A stretch of DNA of 64,000 nt, taken from Tretioscincus oriximinensis (taxonomy: Eukaryota > Chordata > Lepidosauria > Squamata > Gymnophthalmidae). Positions 36,963 through 50,215 of the stretch are shown here, piece after piece. Numbering within the stretch: position 1 is the first letter of the stretch; each line of letters begins with the position of its first letter. The notes beneath the pieces were generated by a model. That model was not told where the DNA came from and did not search any database. It saw nothing but the letters and a program-made list of their open reading frames with translations. The DNA is taken from positions 82,482 through 146,481 of the forward strand of contig JAJVDF010000046.1 in assembly GCA_022410635.1 (NCBI GenBank), in the 5' to 3' direction. The translations under genes were made by a program, and so were the position numbers.

Positions 36963-38572
36963 ATCCTTGGTTATGTTTACAGACACACACATAGTGCTGA
37001 CAAGACCCACCTTTCTTCTCTGTGCAGACATCACCAATTGACTAAACTTTTACAGTGGCATGGGGTGTGTTATCTGCGGACCTTTGATGCCTCAAAGGTC
37101 CTTAGGATCAAGAACACAGCAAATGAAAATCACATATACTGTCCCAAGGACAGATAAACATTTCTGTTTTGAAATATTTATTGCCGGTGTGATTTGAATA
37201 CAATTTAATTATAACACNCCACTCTTTGGATTCATTTACCCTTGAAGTAAGTTTATGGAGGAAAAAAATGACTATTTTTCTTACTCACCTTAATTGCTTT
37301 TGACAGTCTTTTGAAATAAGCTTTCATTTTGGCAGATTTTAATTTGTCAAGTTGAGTTAACTCAAGTAGATGTTTCATCTACCATGTTTATGATTTGCTA
37401 CATTTCATTACTGCAGTTTTGATCATTGTAAGAATAGTGATGCCTTGTAAGAAAAATATTACAAAGGTTGGGCATGCTTTTGTGTTGATCAGTAGGTTAG
37501 GCTAAATGGCTTTTAACGGCTCCTATGATTCTTCCATTCTTAAATCACTTGGTAAATCATCATTAAAAAAATTTCCAGTTGAAATCAATAAGCTCTGTCT
37601 GGCTAAGAAATAATAAGACAGGATAGCTTTACATTTGTTCTCTTTTCCACACTATTAAATTAAAGAATGAACAAAAAAGAGAGTCAAAGGGAATAACTTG
37701 AAATGTATCTCATTAAAAAATAAATGGCAGTGCATATAAGTGCGTCAAGTAGGGAACCCAGCAGTTTGGGGTCATTTTATAGTCCAGATCAAATGATTTG
37801 CCGAATGATCAGAGAAGCAACGAATAACACCGGACAAAGACCATCCATATTGTGGTGGTTCAATCTGATCTTACTTCAGATACTAGGAACTTTTTTATCT
37901 GGGCAGCCAGCAGCAGAACATCTCTGGAGCCAGTTCTAGAATCTTAGTAAAATGTTACTGGGCTCCATGGAACCAGGAGCATTGCCTAGCCCCTCAGGGT
38001 CATCCTCACATAAGAAGCCATTTCATTCCATCCCCATGTGACACCCGAAAGACTGATCCAAGGAGTCTCCCTTTGAAGTGGGCTCCAGTGCTATTTTTTT
38101 TACCTAGGTGTACATTCCAATACTGCATCAATATGGACATGTCTTTATGATTTTAAGAACAGAACGTGTTTATGATTTTAAGAACAGAAAAAGGAAAAAC
38201 TTCACAAGTACAGAGACCACAATTTAAGACCAAAGACTTAAAATCTGTAAAATATTACATGTTCTTCCTGCTTCAAAATCGTTACTGATAAAAATTAGAG
38301 ATACTTATGGCCACCTGAAGATGACACTAAAGTCTTGTGCAATTTAGAGGAAGCATCACCTTACCTGAGTGGCCCTTGTGCCACAGTGTTGGGACTATAT
38401 TTTGTGTGCTTTATATGAAAAGGAGTTGAATAAATGGCTATCACAGTACAACTGCAAATCAAAGAGCCCAAGTTCGTCCAAATAGAATCTTCTTGTACTG
38501 CAGCCTGAATACAGTTCACTAAGGATCATTACTAACAATTATTTAAATAGTTTTCCCCTCACATCTCAGATG
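36963..38572. other. Unassigned intron sequence before the solo LTR
   Basis: One short tandem duplication: TTTATGATTTTAAGAACAGA is repeated with a 25-bp period at 38144-38189. Otherwise unrecognised. Confidence 0.5.
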
Positions 38573-38577
38573 CTATC

Positions 38578-39327
38578 TGTGACNTTTGCCTGGTTTGAGG
38601 CTACCTTTTAGTTACAGACCTGAGGTTTGTATATTGTTTCCTTGGTTTCACCCAGAGGGGAGGGGGGAGGCTGAACCCAAGGCAAGGGGAGTGGCTTTTG
38701 CTCTGACCAGTTGGGAGGGGGGAACCCTGTTGTGAGTGCCCAATCAGGAGGCAGGCTGGGCCTATAAAGCTGGCTCTGTCCACAGATTGGGGCCCTTCTT
38801 TTTCAGAGAACGTGGAGTGTGTGAAAGCTCTAAGTGAGGGGANGGGGATCCATCTCAAGACATCCTGGCTTGTGTGGCGCAGGATTGAGGGACGTAATAG
38901 GCCAAGAGTTGGCAGCCTTGCAGTGAGATCCAGGATGATTGGAGGCTCATGGGCTTAGGGACTGCTACTCTGGGGGGGGGGGAGTGTATGAACTGAACTG
39001 TGTTCCATTACTTCTTTATTTTCAAGTGCCTTTACCCTGTTGTATTTAACTATAAACCTGTTTTTGTTTTGAAACTTATACTTTTACCTCAGCATCATTT
39101 ATTCCTTTACTCTCTTGTGTGAGTGTGAAGGCTGTGTATAAAGTCTTCACTCCTCTTTGTGGGGGGGAATAGTGGGCCTGTAGCTGCTTGAGTCATGTGT
39201 TGGGTCCTTGCAGCTTAGGTTGGCTTCAGCGGCATAAGGCCAGCTGGGAAACCTGCAGACTGGGCAGTGTCCATGCCCCTCCAGGTGCTTAGGTAGAGGA
39301 GTGGCTTGGGGTGGGGTGGACACCCCA
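38578..39327 (+). mobile_element. Solo LTR (750 bp) of an LTR retroelement or endogenous retrovirus
   Basis: Starts TGTGAC and ends ACACCCCA, so it has the TG...CA termini of an LTR, and it is flanked by the same 5 bp CTATC (38573-38577 and 39328-39332). A TATAAA (38763-38768) lies in the GC-rich first third, and an AATAAA-like ACTATAAAC lies near 39049-39057. No internal retroviral genes lie on either side, so this is a solo LTR left by recombination. Orientation is inferred from the TATA box and A/T-rich 3' half. I cannot tell ERV from Gypsy type. Confidence 0.75.
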
Positions 39328-39907
39328 CTATCATCAACTTGAAAAAAAATTAGCTATTTTCAGAAATGGCATTATTTTAATAGTGACAAATAGTGTTGTT
39401 TTTTCTTCTGGGACAAATTAATAAAATACACTAGACAGTGTTCCAACTAAATACACTAGACAGTGTTCCCTCCTTTTCTGCCTCATTTTGCCCCCATTTT
39501 AGTGCCCTGACAGGACAGTGAAGATAATATGCTATTGCTTCTGTTGCCTTTTGCCAGCAGTTAAAATTCCCTGTGCTGGTGGTTTTTTAAAAGACCTCCA
39601 AGGACTGGCCACCGATCAGACAGCACATGGCAAATGACTGCCAGAGTAAAGGTAACGTGAATTTCATTAAAATGCACTTATAATGGGTTTTTGAGTGAAC
39701 TCTGCTGACAGGATAGATAAAAAACAGGTATGCCACACAGCTTTCGTGCCTTGTTTCCGCAAGTGGGAACGCAGCCACACTGTATTAAAGTTTTTTTNAA
39801 AAAAATACAGTGAAGATTTCTTTGACAGAAAAAAGAATTCTCTAAGCTGATACTGTGTTTCCCCCTTCCCGCCTACATCTATCTTCACCACTACATTTGA
39901 TGGTACT

Positions 39908-40064
39908 TATTTATCTACTTGCAAATTTCCTTTTGAACAGCTGGGTTGGCTGAATCTAAAACTGGTAGAGGGCACTCTCCCATTCCATGGCCAGTGCATG
40001 GGCCTCAAACTCAATATCTTTGTTGGAACACCGAGCTCTTAACATTTTGCACCACCATGCCATC
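39908..40064 (-). mobile_element. tRNA-derived SINE, family A, degraded head half
   Basis: TTTGAACAGCTGGGTTGGCT followed by GGTAGAGGGCACTCTCCCAT, a degraded B-box region (GGGCCTCAAACTC) and GAGCTCTTAAC keeps the order of the copies at 6296 and 7371, at lower identity. Confidence 0.65.
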
Positions 40065-41215
40065 ACAGGAAGTAGGAATGTGAAATAGATGAATTAATGT
40101 CTCCATGTATATTCAGTCAGGAAAGCCACTCTGGAACAACATTAAAATCAAAAATTTCTTTCAATATTGAATTATGAATAGTCTGCTTCTGGTTTTTCTT
40201 TTCTCTTAACAGCAGAAACATATTTTTGTGCTCGTGAACTCTCAGATTTTGAGGGCAATAAGAAGTGAATCTTGTTCCTTCAGAAGTATTACTGATTAGT
40301 ATTGAAAGAAAGAAATATTGGGTACTTTGAGGTGTTTTTTTTCAAATTCCAAATGCATGTATACATACATAAACACTATTTATTACTTATTCAGTACAAA
40401 AAAAATTAATAGTTATAAACCTAGTGCAAGCCACATAAGTGTTGTATATTGCATATGTAGTTACCTTACAATAGGTTGTTTTTATTCACATACACACTTT
40501 TAATCTAACCTTAGTCTTGAAGAACTGTAAACCAGGAAACATTTTTACCTTCTTTTATCTATTTATTCAGAACAGAAGATTCATTGAAAGTGCCTGTCTG
40601 ATTCTGGCCTATAAAGCCAATCTGACCTCTATTTATTTATAAGGACTTTGTTCTAGACACAGCATGAATCTAGAAATTTGTAAATGCCAAATGAGCTGGA
40701 ATACAGATTACTCCGATTGTTAGTTAACAAATCTGTGGGAAAACACAAGCCAAACTGCAGTTCTACAAGGTTTGGGGATTTTTTACATGCAAGTAGTGAT
40801 GAGACTGTACAATCAAGTCCTTGGTCCATAACCTACAAACTTAGACACTGCCTATCAGATCTATTTTCATGCCTTTATTTGTTCTCTGATATTCCATATA
40901 TTTTCTCCATATGGTCAACTTCAAAAAGGACAGAAAAGTGTGTGTTAGGGAAAGGGCTTAAGATTGAGATCCNTCTGCACAAGATGTTGTTCCATACTAG
41001 AAAAGGGTCCTTTAATATACATGTCACATCACGTCAAATGTGAAGGGGCCAAATTTAGTGTGTAAAAGAATGTTAACAGTGGATGCTGCTACATCCATTG
41101 TTAAAATCCATTAATCGGACTTCAAAAACATGTGATCATGGCAGGAGAAGGTTATTGTTTATAATAGCTTTGTTAAGACCACCAAAATGTGGAGAAAACA
41201 GGAGAAAAATACTAG

Positions 41216-41291
41216 GTCTGTATCCATACTTACTCCATTTTATTATGGATATTTAGGAATTAAGTAAACAGTGTCTGGATGCAGCCCAAAA
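41216..41291. mobile_element. Tiny TIR element, GGCTGCATCCA-like termini
   Basis: GGTCTGTATCCA at the left and TGGATGCAGCCC at the right are imperfect inverted repeats, and TACTTACTCC faces GGAATTAAGTA inside them. This could be a deletion derivative of the family at 17474 or 58079. Evidence is modest. Confidence 0.4.
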
Positions 41292-41771
41292 AAAGCTATT
41301 GGAAAGTTTTGATTTGGAATTGGCTTCTCTTGTTTTGAACTCAAAACTGCTTGTCAAAAGCCACCCATTCTGCCTTTGGAACACTAGGAAGGTTTTAAAT
41401 TCAGAACATTTGGCCCTTTCTTTGTGTAGTTTTCAACAGGAATTCCAATAAATATGTAATAGGCCTTCATCTTTTTTCCTTTCCTTTGGTCTGATATTTT
41501 GTCCCTCAGGCCTATCTATTACATTTTCTCTTTCCTTTTTTGTGCACAAGGAATACTTTATCTCAAAATCACAGCCTATTAAATATCAGTAGTTTGTGTG
41601 ACATTAACAATAGACCATCAGCTGGCTTCATATTCTATTGTTTGAAATTATGAAAGGATGGCTGGCCTTTTTTCCAGGCACATATGAAGACTGTTATTGG
41701 GGGGGTGGGGGGAGATTAAGCAGCTTAACTGTAGTATTATTTGCAAGTTTAACGCTCTGAGAGAAAAGTAA

Positions 41772-41996
<225 letters not shown>

Positions 41997-42290
41997 TAAA
42001 CACATAAACAATGGAGGGGGTATATAAATCATGGGGGAGAAACCTGTGACTTAATTGAGTGTTGTTATTCTAAACCAAGTGAGTATTTGACTCCATGTCC
42101 TAGGTTTTTTTCTAAAGCACATAAATATCGTATTAGGTATGTGATAAATATACACAATAAAACCAAGGAAGGCTTTATGATCAAAACTGTCACCCAGCAT
42201 ATGATTTGTAGTACTAAAGTATTACTACACTAAAATATTATTAGAGGCAAGTTGTTGTTTATTTAAAACAAACAAATATAAAAACAATGC

Positions 42291-42426
42291 TCTTCTCACN
42301 CAGTGGGATTCAAAGCAGCTTACAAAGTTATTTTTCACCCGATGGCTTCCATTCTATCTTCCCCACCAGGCTGTGGTGGTTCCCATTTATCTAATTGCAG
42401 TCAGTTGCAATTTCTTGTCATTCTTG
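42291..42426 (-). mobile_element. tRNA-derived SINE, family A, tail half
   Basis: Contains TCAAAGCAGCTTACAAAG, CATTCTATCTTCCCCACCAG, GGTGGTTCCCAT and GCAGTCAGTTGCAATTTCTT exactly as in the copies at 6296 and 7371. The head is missing. It lies 0.3 kb into intron 5. Confidence 0.82.
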
Positions 42427-45400
42427 GGAAAGTTTTGAGGATATAGTATTTCAGTGTACCTATAAAAGGCTTTTGCTCCCAAAATGCTCATGTTAGGTGT
42501 TTCACGCCATGCTGCTGAATATACCACTTTTACTAACTACACATATGCTTAAAAGGGGNGCTCTGAGGAACATTCAACAGCATCTTTTGACTGTCTGTAT
42601 TGCTGTTTGCACTGATCTATGATACACGGTTTGTCCAGGCTGGGATAGGTTGCTGTTGGTATGTGATGGTTTGTTTTGCACTAGCCTTTGTCAGTGGTAT
42701 ATGTTTTTTCACTAAAACATTCCCAGGCATACCATAAGAGGAGGTCTTATCTTTTCATATGTCTCTCTCCATGCCAGAAGAGGAAACAATATGCCTTCCA
42801 TACATAGTCCACTCCTCTTTCCCTCTGTACTGGTGCCATTTTTTTTTACTCTAGCTCAGTTTGTGCTTCCTTCTGTATGGATGGAACATACAAAAGGGCA
42901 GTCTGGGGACCCTTTTCTAGTATGGAACAATATTTTGTGCAGAAAGGACCTTAGTCTTAAGTCCTTTCTGCCCTTTTTGATCATGTGTAGAAAATATTTG
43001 GAATATCCCTTAGACCATGTAAATAAGGGCATAAAAATAGATCAGATAGATTTAATGGACATAAATTTTTGACAATCAGATTTTAAAGAAAAGGGTGCCA
43101 AAATATATTGCTTAAATTGTGGAATGTTATCAGTTTCTCCATTTATTGTAAATATAATACTGCTAACAAACTGTGAGTTACTTATTCCTTTCTTAACCTT
43201 TTTCATAATTTGCCTTGTGTAAAATGGGTGTTGATTTTTATTCACGAAGTGACCGAATCTAAACCAAAATATGTTTTTGACACCATGAATTTTGTAAATA
43301 TTTTCTTTATCTGTGAAATCATTAATCTGTTGAACCAGAATTATGGGTTCTAATTTTATTAGCCCATGCAATTTGTGAATGTCCAGCATATTGCTATATT
43401 TTCTTGAACAGGACTGCATCTAGATGATATTAGTAAAAAAAAATTATTTGAGGATAAGCAAACACAGATTTACATGTTGTAATTAATGAATTATTTCAGA
43501 TAAAAAGCACCAGGTTTGTTCAGAGATGGTACTGCTTGAAAAATGCTCCTATAGTAGCAGTTTTCAATGATTAGCTTAGGAAAAAAATTCCTGGTCCACC
43601 CAGCTGCTTCTGTCAAGGGCACAGCTGTGGGCCATCTGCCAGAAAAGGTTGCCCTCTGCTCCTGCCCATTTTATCCTTGGTCCGTAACTGCAACATCCTA
43701 ATGAATGCAGCTGTCATGTAAGTCATCCTGAAAGGCTGTTGGAGGTGCCATCCACTGAGGGCACAAAAGGTCAAGATCTGGACCTTGACCTAAATCCAGC
43801 ATTGAACAAGGGGCAACGAAGCATGAGATGTACCAGAGCGATATGCTTTCAGTTGCAGCCTGCTCTTTCATTGCTGGATGCCTTATAAGTTAAAATCCAT
43901 AGTGGTTAGTTTATGTATTTCCTGACTTTATTTCTTTCCTTAGATTTAGATTTAGTAGAGATTCTGTACATATCCTTGATAGTACAGTAAGCTATGGTTG
44001 TGAATTACTAATTTTGAAGTCCCTGTGATTCCATGGCAACAACCAATAGTGTAGCAGCATAGAAGTAGCAGAATAAGAAGAAAAGAGAGGAGGAAGATCC
44101 AGAACAAGATAATATAAACCATCAAAGTAGGTATTAAAGTCAAATTAGACATAATTGCTTATTTCTTCCCCCTTGTATCTGCTTTTGATTTCTCTATGCC
44201 ATTCAGCAACATGGCAGCTATACTTCTGATGATCAGACAGAATTCTTGAAATCTTAGAATTTCAGGAGTCATAAGTTCTGGTAACTTTTTACCAACATGG
44301 TTTTTAATAGTTTTATGGTCTTGCAGCACCAAAAGAAAAGATCTAAACTTCTTCAGTCATTATTGATCTTAACTTCATCCAACCTTATCCAGGAAAGTCA
44401 ATAGTTAGGAATAATGGAAACTGAAAGAAATAGTTTCAAAAATATTGTAAGCTTTCACCAGCTGTCNTAGTTCAATTTTCCTGGAAGGGAGTTACAGGAA
44501 AGCACTCAGTTCTGTGATCTGGATAAACCACTGGTTTAGATCATGATATACAATTGACTGAAATGGCATTATCTGTAAGTTTTTACTGCATCACACCAGC
44601 CCCAAAGCTTGCCCTGGAGTCCAAAGTGAATTTCCCAGGATTCTTGAAAATCGAAGCATGTCTTCTGCATGCTTTCTGCATGATGGACTTCTTTAAGCAA
44701 GTCTACCAGTGATCCAGATCAAGAGCTTAATCTGGATTGTGCTTCATTCTATGCAGACTGAGTGTACCAATGGTGAGCAGGGCCTACCATGAACCAATCT
44801 ATGATACAGAAGGAAAGAATATCTTGGGCATCATATCTCAGCCAAAGAATAAGTTCAGAAAGACCTATAGATCCAACAGTTGCAGGATTTGCCCCACAGT
44901 GGTTTATAGTGCTTTATGGTACAAAGCTCTTGCTCTGACTGTAAAAGGAATTAACAAACTGCACGTTCACTTTTTAATACTCACAGATGCCAAAGCTGTT
45001 AAATAAAAATTCCTTCTCTTCAATGTCTTTGCCTGGGCTAATTTGAAAGATGCCCAGCGGCCTCAGAATTTGATCATAACCTACATCTTCAAAAATAGCT
45101 CCAGGCAGCTTACTGAGAAGAGAGCAGCTCAGGTAAGTCCACATAGGTAATTGGCAGTTTTTAGGTGTCATCCTGGGAGAGAAAGGCAAAATCTGTGATT
45201 TTAGTGGCAGGGACAGGATTTGGGAATGTTTGGGACATGGTTGAGGTGGCACTGTAAATTGTGTCCATAGTTTGGATCGTTGGATTATGGCAAGTCTAAA
45301 CAGAATGCATAGTCAGAATGCTTTTTCTCATGCTATATAAAAATTGATTGTGGCAGTGTGTTCTGGCATGATGGCANTCAATGAATACAAAATCAGGCAA

Positions 45401-47544
45401 TTCCTAGACCTTTGAGGATCCTCCATGGTGATATATTAACCTGAAATAAAGCTTTGACAGAAAAATTAAAAGCCTTCTGCATAATTGGATAAATTTTAGG
45501 ATGGTGGAGTGCATTGAAAAAAATGAAGACAGGGTGGGAAAAAATTGTAAGAGCTTCTTTTAGCCACAGTTGTAGAGTTTGGCAGCTTTCCTCTTGCCTG
45601 CAGGTACATGTACACAAACTCACAGACATACACACACTTTTAAAGTTGATATTTATGAAATAGTTTTCTCATCCATTGTGGTCCTTTGTGAGTATGTATG
45701 AGAAGAAGGATGTAGAAATTATTTTGAGATAAGCTTTAGTTCAGGTGGCAACACAGACATGAAGTATTTTTTAATAAAGGTAAGGAAGGACTGTCATGCA
45801 TTGTTTTTGGAATGCTTTTTCAAGATTTCATGGGATGTCCTGCTGTCTAGCTTTCCATCTTTCAGTCATACCTAGCTAGATATGATAACCTGCTGTCCCT
45901 GCAAGGCACTATCCCTGGAAATACATCTGCCCATTTATGTATTTTTTGTTAGCAGAGAAAGTAGGCAGGGGTTGAAACCAAGTATCTACTGAAGTGTTTT
46001 GATTTGCTCACTTTGAGGCATTGTCATTGTTTTTAACCTGTACATTCTATATTTTATTTTTAATTGCTATACCCTTCCCTGAGACTCTGGATATAAGGCA
46101 GGACAAAAAATGCAACAGATATCTAAGCTAATGGAATTAATATTATTAACATTTAATACTATTAACACTAGAAATGTTATAGTGACAAAACTCTGTCATT
46201 TTGAGAAGAAAAAAGAAGAGGGAATACAGAACCTTCATTCTAATTGAAGTATATTATACTATTGGGTCTGTCTCAATATAAACTTGAATCACCCAGCTGT
46301 TCCTGATGGATTAAAAGAAAGCTACAGCGTATCAAAGCTCATCCTACATGACACAGATTTATAAATTGAGGTTTGGGGGAGAGGGGGTATATGTTGGCAG
46401 TACGGTAATTTGTCTAAGAAAACCAGCTTTCTCAAGGGGGGTGAATTATATTATTGTTATAAGTTTAAAAAAACAACTGAAGACCAGCAGTTGCAGCTGA
46501 AGTGCTTCCCAAAAGACCTCATTATGACATATGGTCCTCCTTCCCTTTTGTACTCTGTTGTCCCTTGTTAACTTGGTTTGAATTTTGCAAATTGCGATTC
46601 TGTTCCAAGAAAAGTAGTAGGACAATGTGCTTATTAGTTCAAAAACAGAAATAGTTGTGATGGTGGGTGCTTCTGTTGAACCTCAGAGGTTTCATAAGAT
46701 GGTTGGTGTATTTGTTTAAAATACTATAAAACACCTAAAAGAGAAAAGACAGGAACAATAGAGTACTTTTGTCATTAAATATGTATTTAATTTTGTATGC
46801 CTAATGGATATTGGTGCTCAAAAACCCTCATATTGAAAATTATTTAACTACTAAGGTCTCAGATGTTTTTTCTGCGTAAGCACAAAAACCATGATCCTAA
46901 AAATCAGGGATGCTGTGCAGGGCGCCAAACATCTGCACATTGGTTTTGTTAAATGGTATGTAGTACATTTGTAATAAATGTTGTAGGTTGCAGACAGAAG
47001 GCATCTGTCTTCTTTGTCTCTCCTACAGGCATGGTGTAGGCATGCTGGTATGCTGCCAACATACAACAAGGGCAGCAGAAAAATGGCACTTCGTACATCT
47101 GAAACAAGTTTCCAAGGCTTGGTCTCCTTTCATTAGATTAGAAGTTCATAACCTATGACTTCTATCATCTCAGACCAGTGTCCATGCATTCACTGCAGGT
47201 GACCATGCAGTGACTAAAAATCCACATGTCCTTTACTATTTATTGAAAGCATGGAAAAGACTCTTGATGACATTAAATTTGTAGAACCCTGAGCTATTGA
47301 TTAGCAAGTAGGAAGTAGACAAAAATAACAAGTATCAGTAAACAATCTAAATGCAATATACTAGAAATCTGGACTATTTCAAATTCCTCATTGCTTAAGA
47401 AATTGTTTGTATGATTAAACCCTGGAGTTGAACTGAAATGGGTTTCAGTAATCCCCTTAATTTCTGAGTGCCTCTAGGAGTCAGCAGCCTTCCTCTGAAT
47501 CTCATTGTCCAGAACGTTTTTGTGCTGGTAGTTTTCCAGTATCA
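42427..47544. other. Unassigned sequence in intron 5
   Basis: Large stretch with one tail remnant at 46030. The longest frame is 125 codons on the - strand at 43042-43419, AT-rich and without a motif I recognise. It has no splice or promoter context, so I do not call it a gene. Confidence 0.5.
46030..46110 (+). mobile_element. LINE/SINE 3' tail remnant
   Basis: TTTTTAATTGCTATACCCTT with CCTGAGACTCTGGATATAAG resembles the common squamate tail ending in GATATAAAT. Too short to name. Confidence 0.4.
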
Positions 47545-47740
47545 GAAAAGAGATCTTGGAGTAACAGTAGACAGACAATTCATTGAAGGTGTTCACATAG
47601 TGTTAGGGATTACATTACAGTACCTTTATAAAAACCAATGTGGTAGCCACTTCTGCAGTACTTTGTGCAATATTGGCTGCCATATCTCAAAATGGACCTA
47701 GTAGAATTGGAAAAGGTTCAGACAATAGTAACTCTGATCC
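47545..47740 (+). pseudogene. CR1-like LINE ORF2 fragment
   Basis: The translation has KRDLGVTVDRQF, then LYKNQCGSHF and, in another frame, MDLVELEKVQTIVTLI. This is the order DLGV...VD...LYK...ELEKVQ found in the C-terminal part of CR1/L2 ORF2, compare 36003-36962. At least one frameshift. Confidence 0.7.
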
Positions 47741-48798
47741 ACATTATATGCAATAAAAGAAGACATTGTTTCGTTCCAGGAAGGGATCTAAAGGGCCTGC
47801 TGTCAACATGCCTTACTGGAACAGCATTGGGATCTGCATTGTCTCAGAAGAGCAAATGGACAACAGGCCCTTTGTGGAACAGAATAAAGAATATGCAAAA
47901 GGATCTTAATGTGCCCTTTGAGTATATTCTGATTTCTAATTTTAGTTAAATAAATTGTAGCTTCTCCACACCATCACTTGTGTGCTACTTTTGAATTGCA
48001 TTTTTAACATGTGTAGGTGCAATCTAAAATACTAACCTTAACATGTAATATCTTAGAGCAGCTAGGCAAATGTGGCTCTCTAGATGCTACAGAAATGCAA
48101 TATCAATTTGCCCCTGTCTGAGGTATAGCATCTGGTCAGAGTATTAATGATCAACATGTTTAATATTCCGCATAGCCCTAACTCAGTCAGTGAAGTGCAG
48201 ATTTAATTGCAGCTGAAACTTGTCCTTAAGGTGAACTGTGAAATGGCTTGAGGTACAGAAGNCCTACTAGCTAAGGTTACCAGGTCACTGAATTGAAAAG
48301 CAGGCCAGGAATATCAAAAGTAGGACAAAAGCAAGACTGAAACTTTTAAAAGTCATGCANGTTGTAGTCTCTTCAAAGAATAATCCCAAAACATTTCCTT
48401 CATCCATAAATATGGACAAGAATATGATAGTGTCCCGATCACTACTAACATTTAGAATTATATATCTAGCTATTAGTACAATTTCATAAGAAAGTGTTCT
48501 GATTCTAATTGGCCATTTTACCTGTGGTTTAATTGCTACTGGTGGCCATTTGGCTTTGTTGCCTGTATAAGGAATGCTGCCCTCACTCTACCCTGCTAGT
48601 ACAAAGAATTATGGGCATTGTAGGCAGTTATTGGGCATTTTTATCTGGCACTGAGTCTCACCCTAGGAGCCCAAAAATCTAGGGCAATTGGGAGTTTTTC
48701 GTGTACACAAAAGGATGTGTGGAGATTTTATGTCACTTTCTAGGTAGGACAGGAAATAATGTCACTGTGAGTGCTATTCCTGGAAGCAGTGACCAGAC

Positions 48799-48881
48799 GT
48801 GACATCATTGTGATGTCACTTCCTCCCCCAGAATGCTCTTTCCAGAAGCAGGGGACAGAAGTGACATCACAATAATGTCAC
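48799..48881. repeat. Two related palindromes in a GTGACATCA context
   Basis: GTGACATCA-TTG-TGATGTCAC (48799-48819) is a perfect 9-bp inverted repeat. GTGACAT...ATGTCAC (48861-48881) is a sister copy 62 bp on, in a duplicated context ending ACTTCCT. The surrounding 48260-48900 looks like old repeat DNA but I could not name it. Confidence 0.8.
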
Positions 48882-49684
48882 TTCCTGCCCTGNCATATTC
48901 ATCATATATTGCTGTATGATAATGCGTACAAGAGTGAAATTTCTGACAAAAACATGCGAGATTTTCATACGACTCCCAAGCTTGATTGTAGGTGGTGACA
49001 TTTGAAGCATCTTAGTTTGACTGTCATTTCACCATTCTATATTGGAGCTTTGCTTCATAGTCCTCTGACATCAGCTACAGGNGACTTGGATGTTTGAGAG
49101 ACCTTTAGTTTGCAATGCCAAAGTTTCAGATCTATCTGCCACAGGGAACCCGTGGGATATCTTCTTTAAGGTCCGAGATGATGGTCCCTCTAGCAGACCT
49201 TTTGGCTGCCTCATTTTATTTAATTCTTTGTTGGCTTCACTGATTTCATTACCTCACATTCTTACATAATGTGGTGAGTCATTTTCATGGTTAACCCTTT
49301 AGAGGTTGAAAGTTAAGGTAGCAATTAGTTTATAAATATTGATCTATATCAACGAAGCATATTTTACAAGGGCAAAATTAGGTTCTGTCCTGATACCAAA
49401 GGGTGACAGTTCATATTTTAAGATGTTAAAAAGTTCCTAGTAAAATTTAGCATTTGGCATTAGCAGCTTATCTGTTCTGGGACCAGCAGTGTTAAACTGA
49501 GCTCTTAAAAAGCGTAGCTTCCTGAAAAAATGCAACATTCCACATTCTATGTGTTTATAACTAAGCTATCAAAAATGATGGAGCTTCAAAGTAGGTGACT
49601 GCATTTTTTTTATATATGTTGTTAATTCTAAGACCAGCAAATGATCTGTCCATTTGTCAATAGGGATCTGTTTATCCTTAGGTT

Positions 49685-50215
49685 TGAGAACATAAGATGC
49701 GCCATACTGAATTGAGCTGGAGCCCATCTGGTCCAGCATTCTGTCTCATACAGATGCTCACCAGATGCACCTAGGCAGTCTGAACAGAGGAAAGCAAAAT
49801 ATGCACCTGTTCATGACTCCCTGCAAATGGTATTTCAGGAGTCGTGCCTGTTGCTCCATCCCAGAGGCAGTATCCAGACATCCATCTTAGTATACCTTTG
49901 GTGTCCATAAACCTTTCTAGTCCTGTCTTGAAGCTATCCAAGCTGTTCTCTACCACAGCCTCTTCAGGAAGTAAATTCCACAGGGCGATGACCCTCTGGG
50001 TAAAAAAATACTTTCCTTTGGCTGTTTTCACTTTTCTGCCCATCAGTTTCAAGGACTGCCCTCTGGTCCTGGTGCTGTGTGATAGATAAAACAATTTTCT
50101 CTATTCACCCTATTCATCCCATGTATGATTTTGTACACCAATCAGATCACCTCTCAAATGTCACCTTTCAAGGCTGAAGAGTCCCAGACATTGCAGCCTG
50201 ACTTCATAAGGGAGT
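49685..50215 (-). pseudogene. CR1/L2-like LINE ORF2 C-terminus plus 3' UTR
   Basis: The antisense frame 50094-49771 reads SHSTRTRGQSLKLMGRKV, FFTQRVIALWNLLPEEAVVE and FKTGLERFMDTKG, with the 3' UTR toward 49685 including CATCTGGTCCAGCATTCTGT. Very close to the + strand copy at 36542-36950, so the same young subfamily in opposite orientation. 5' truncated near a degraded FSLER region (50160-50190). Confidence 0.9.

Noticed and set aside
38578..39327. CpG-rich promoter and first exon of an unknown gene
   Set aside because: TATA box, TG...CA ends and the flanking CTATC duplication fit a solo LTR better.
43042..43419. 125-codon frame on the - strand
   Set aside because: No motif or family recognised, no splice or promoter context, AT-rich composition like the neighbourhood; chance or an unrecognised old repeat.
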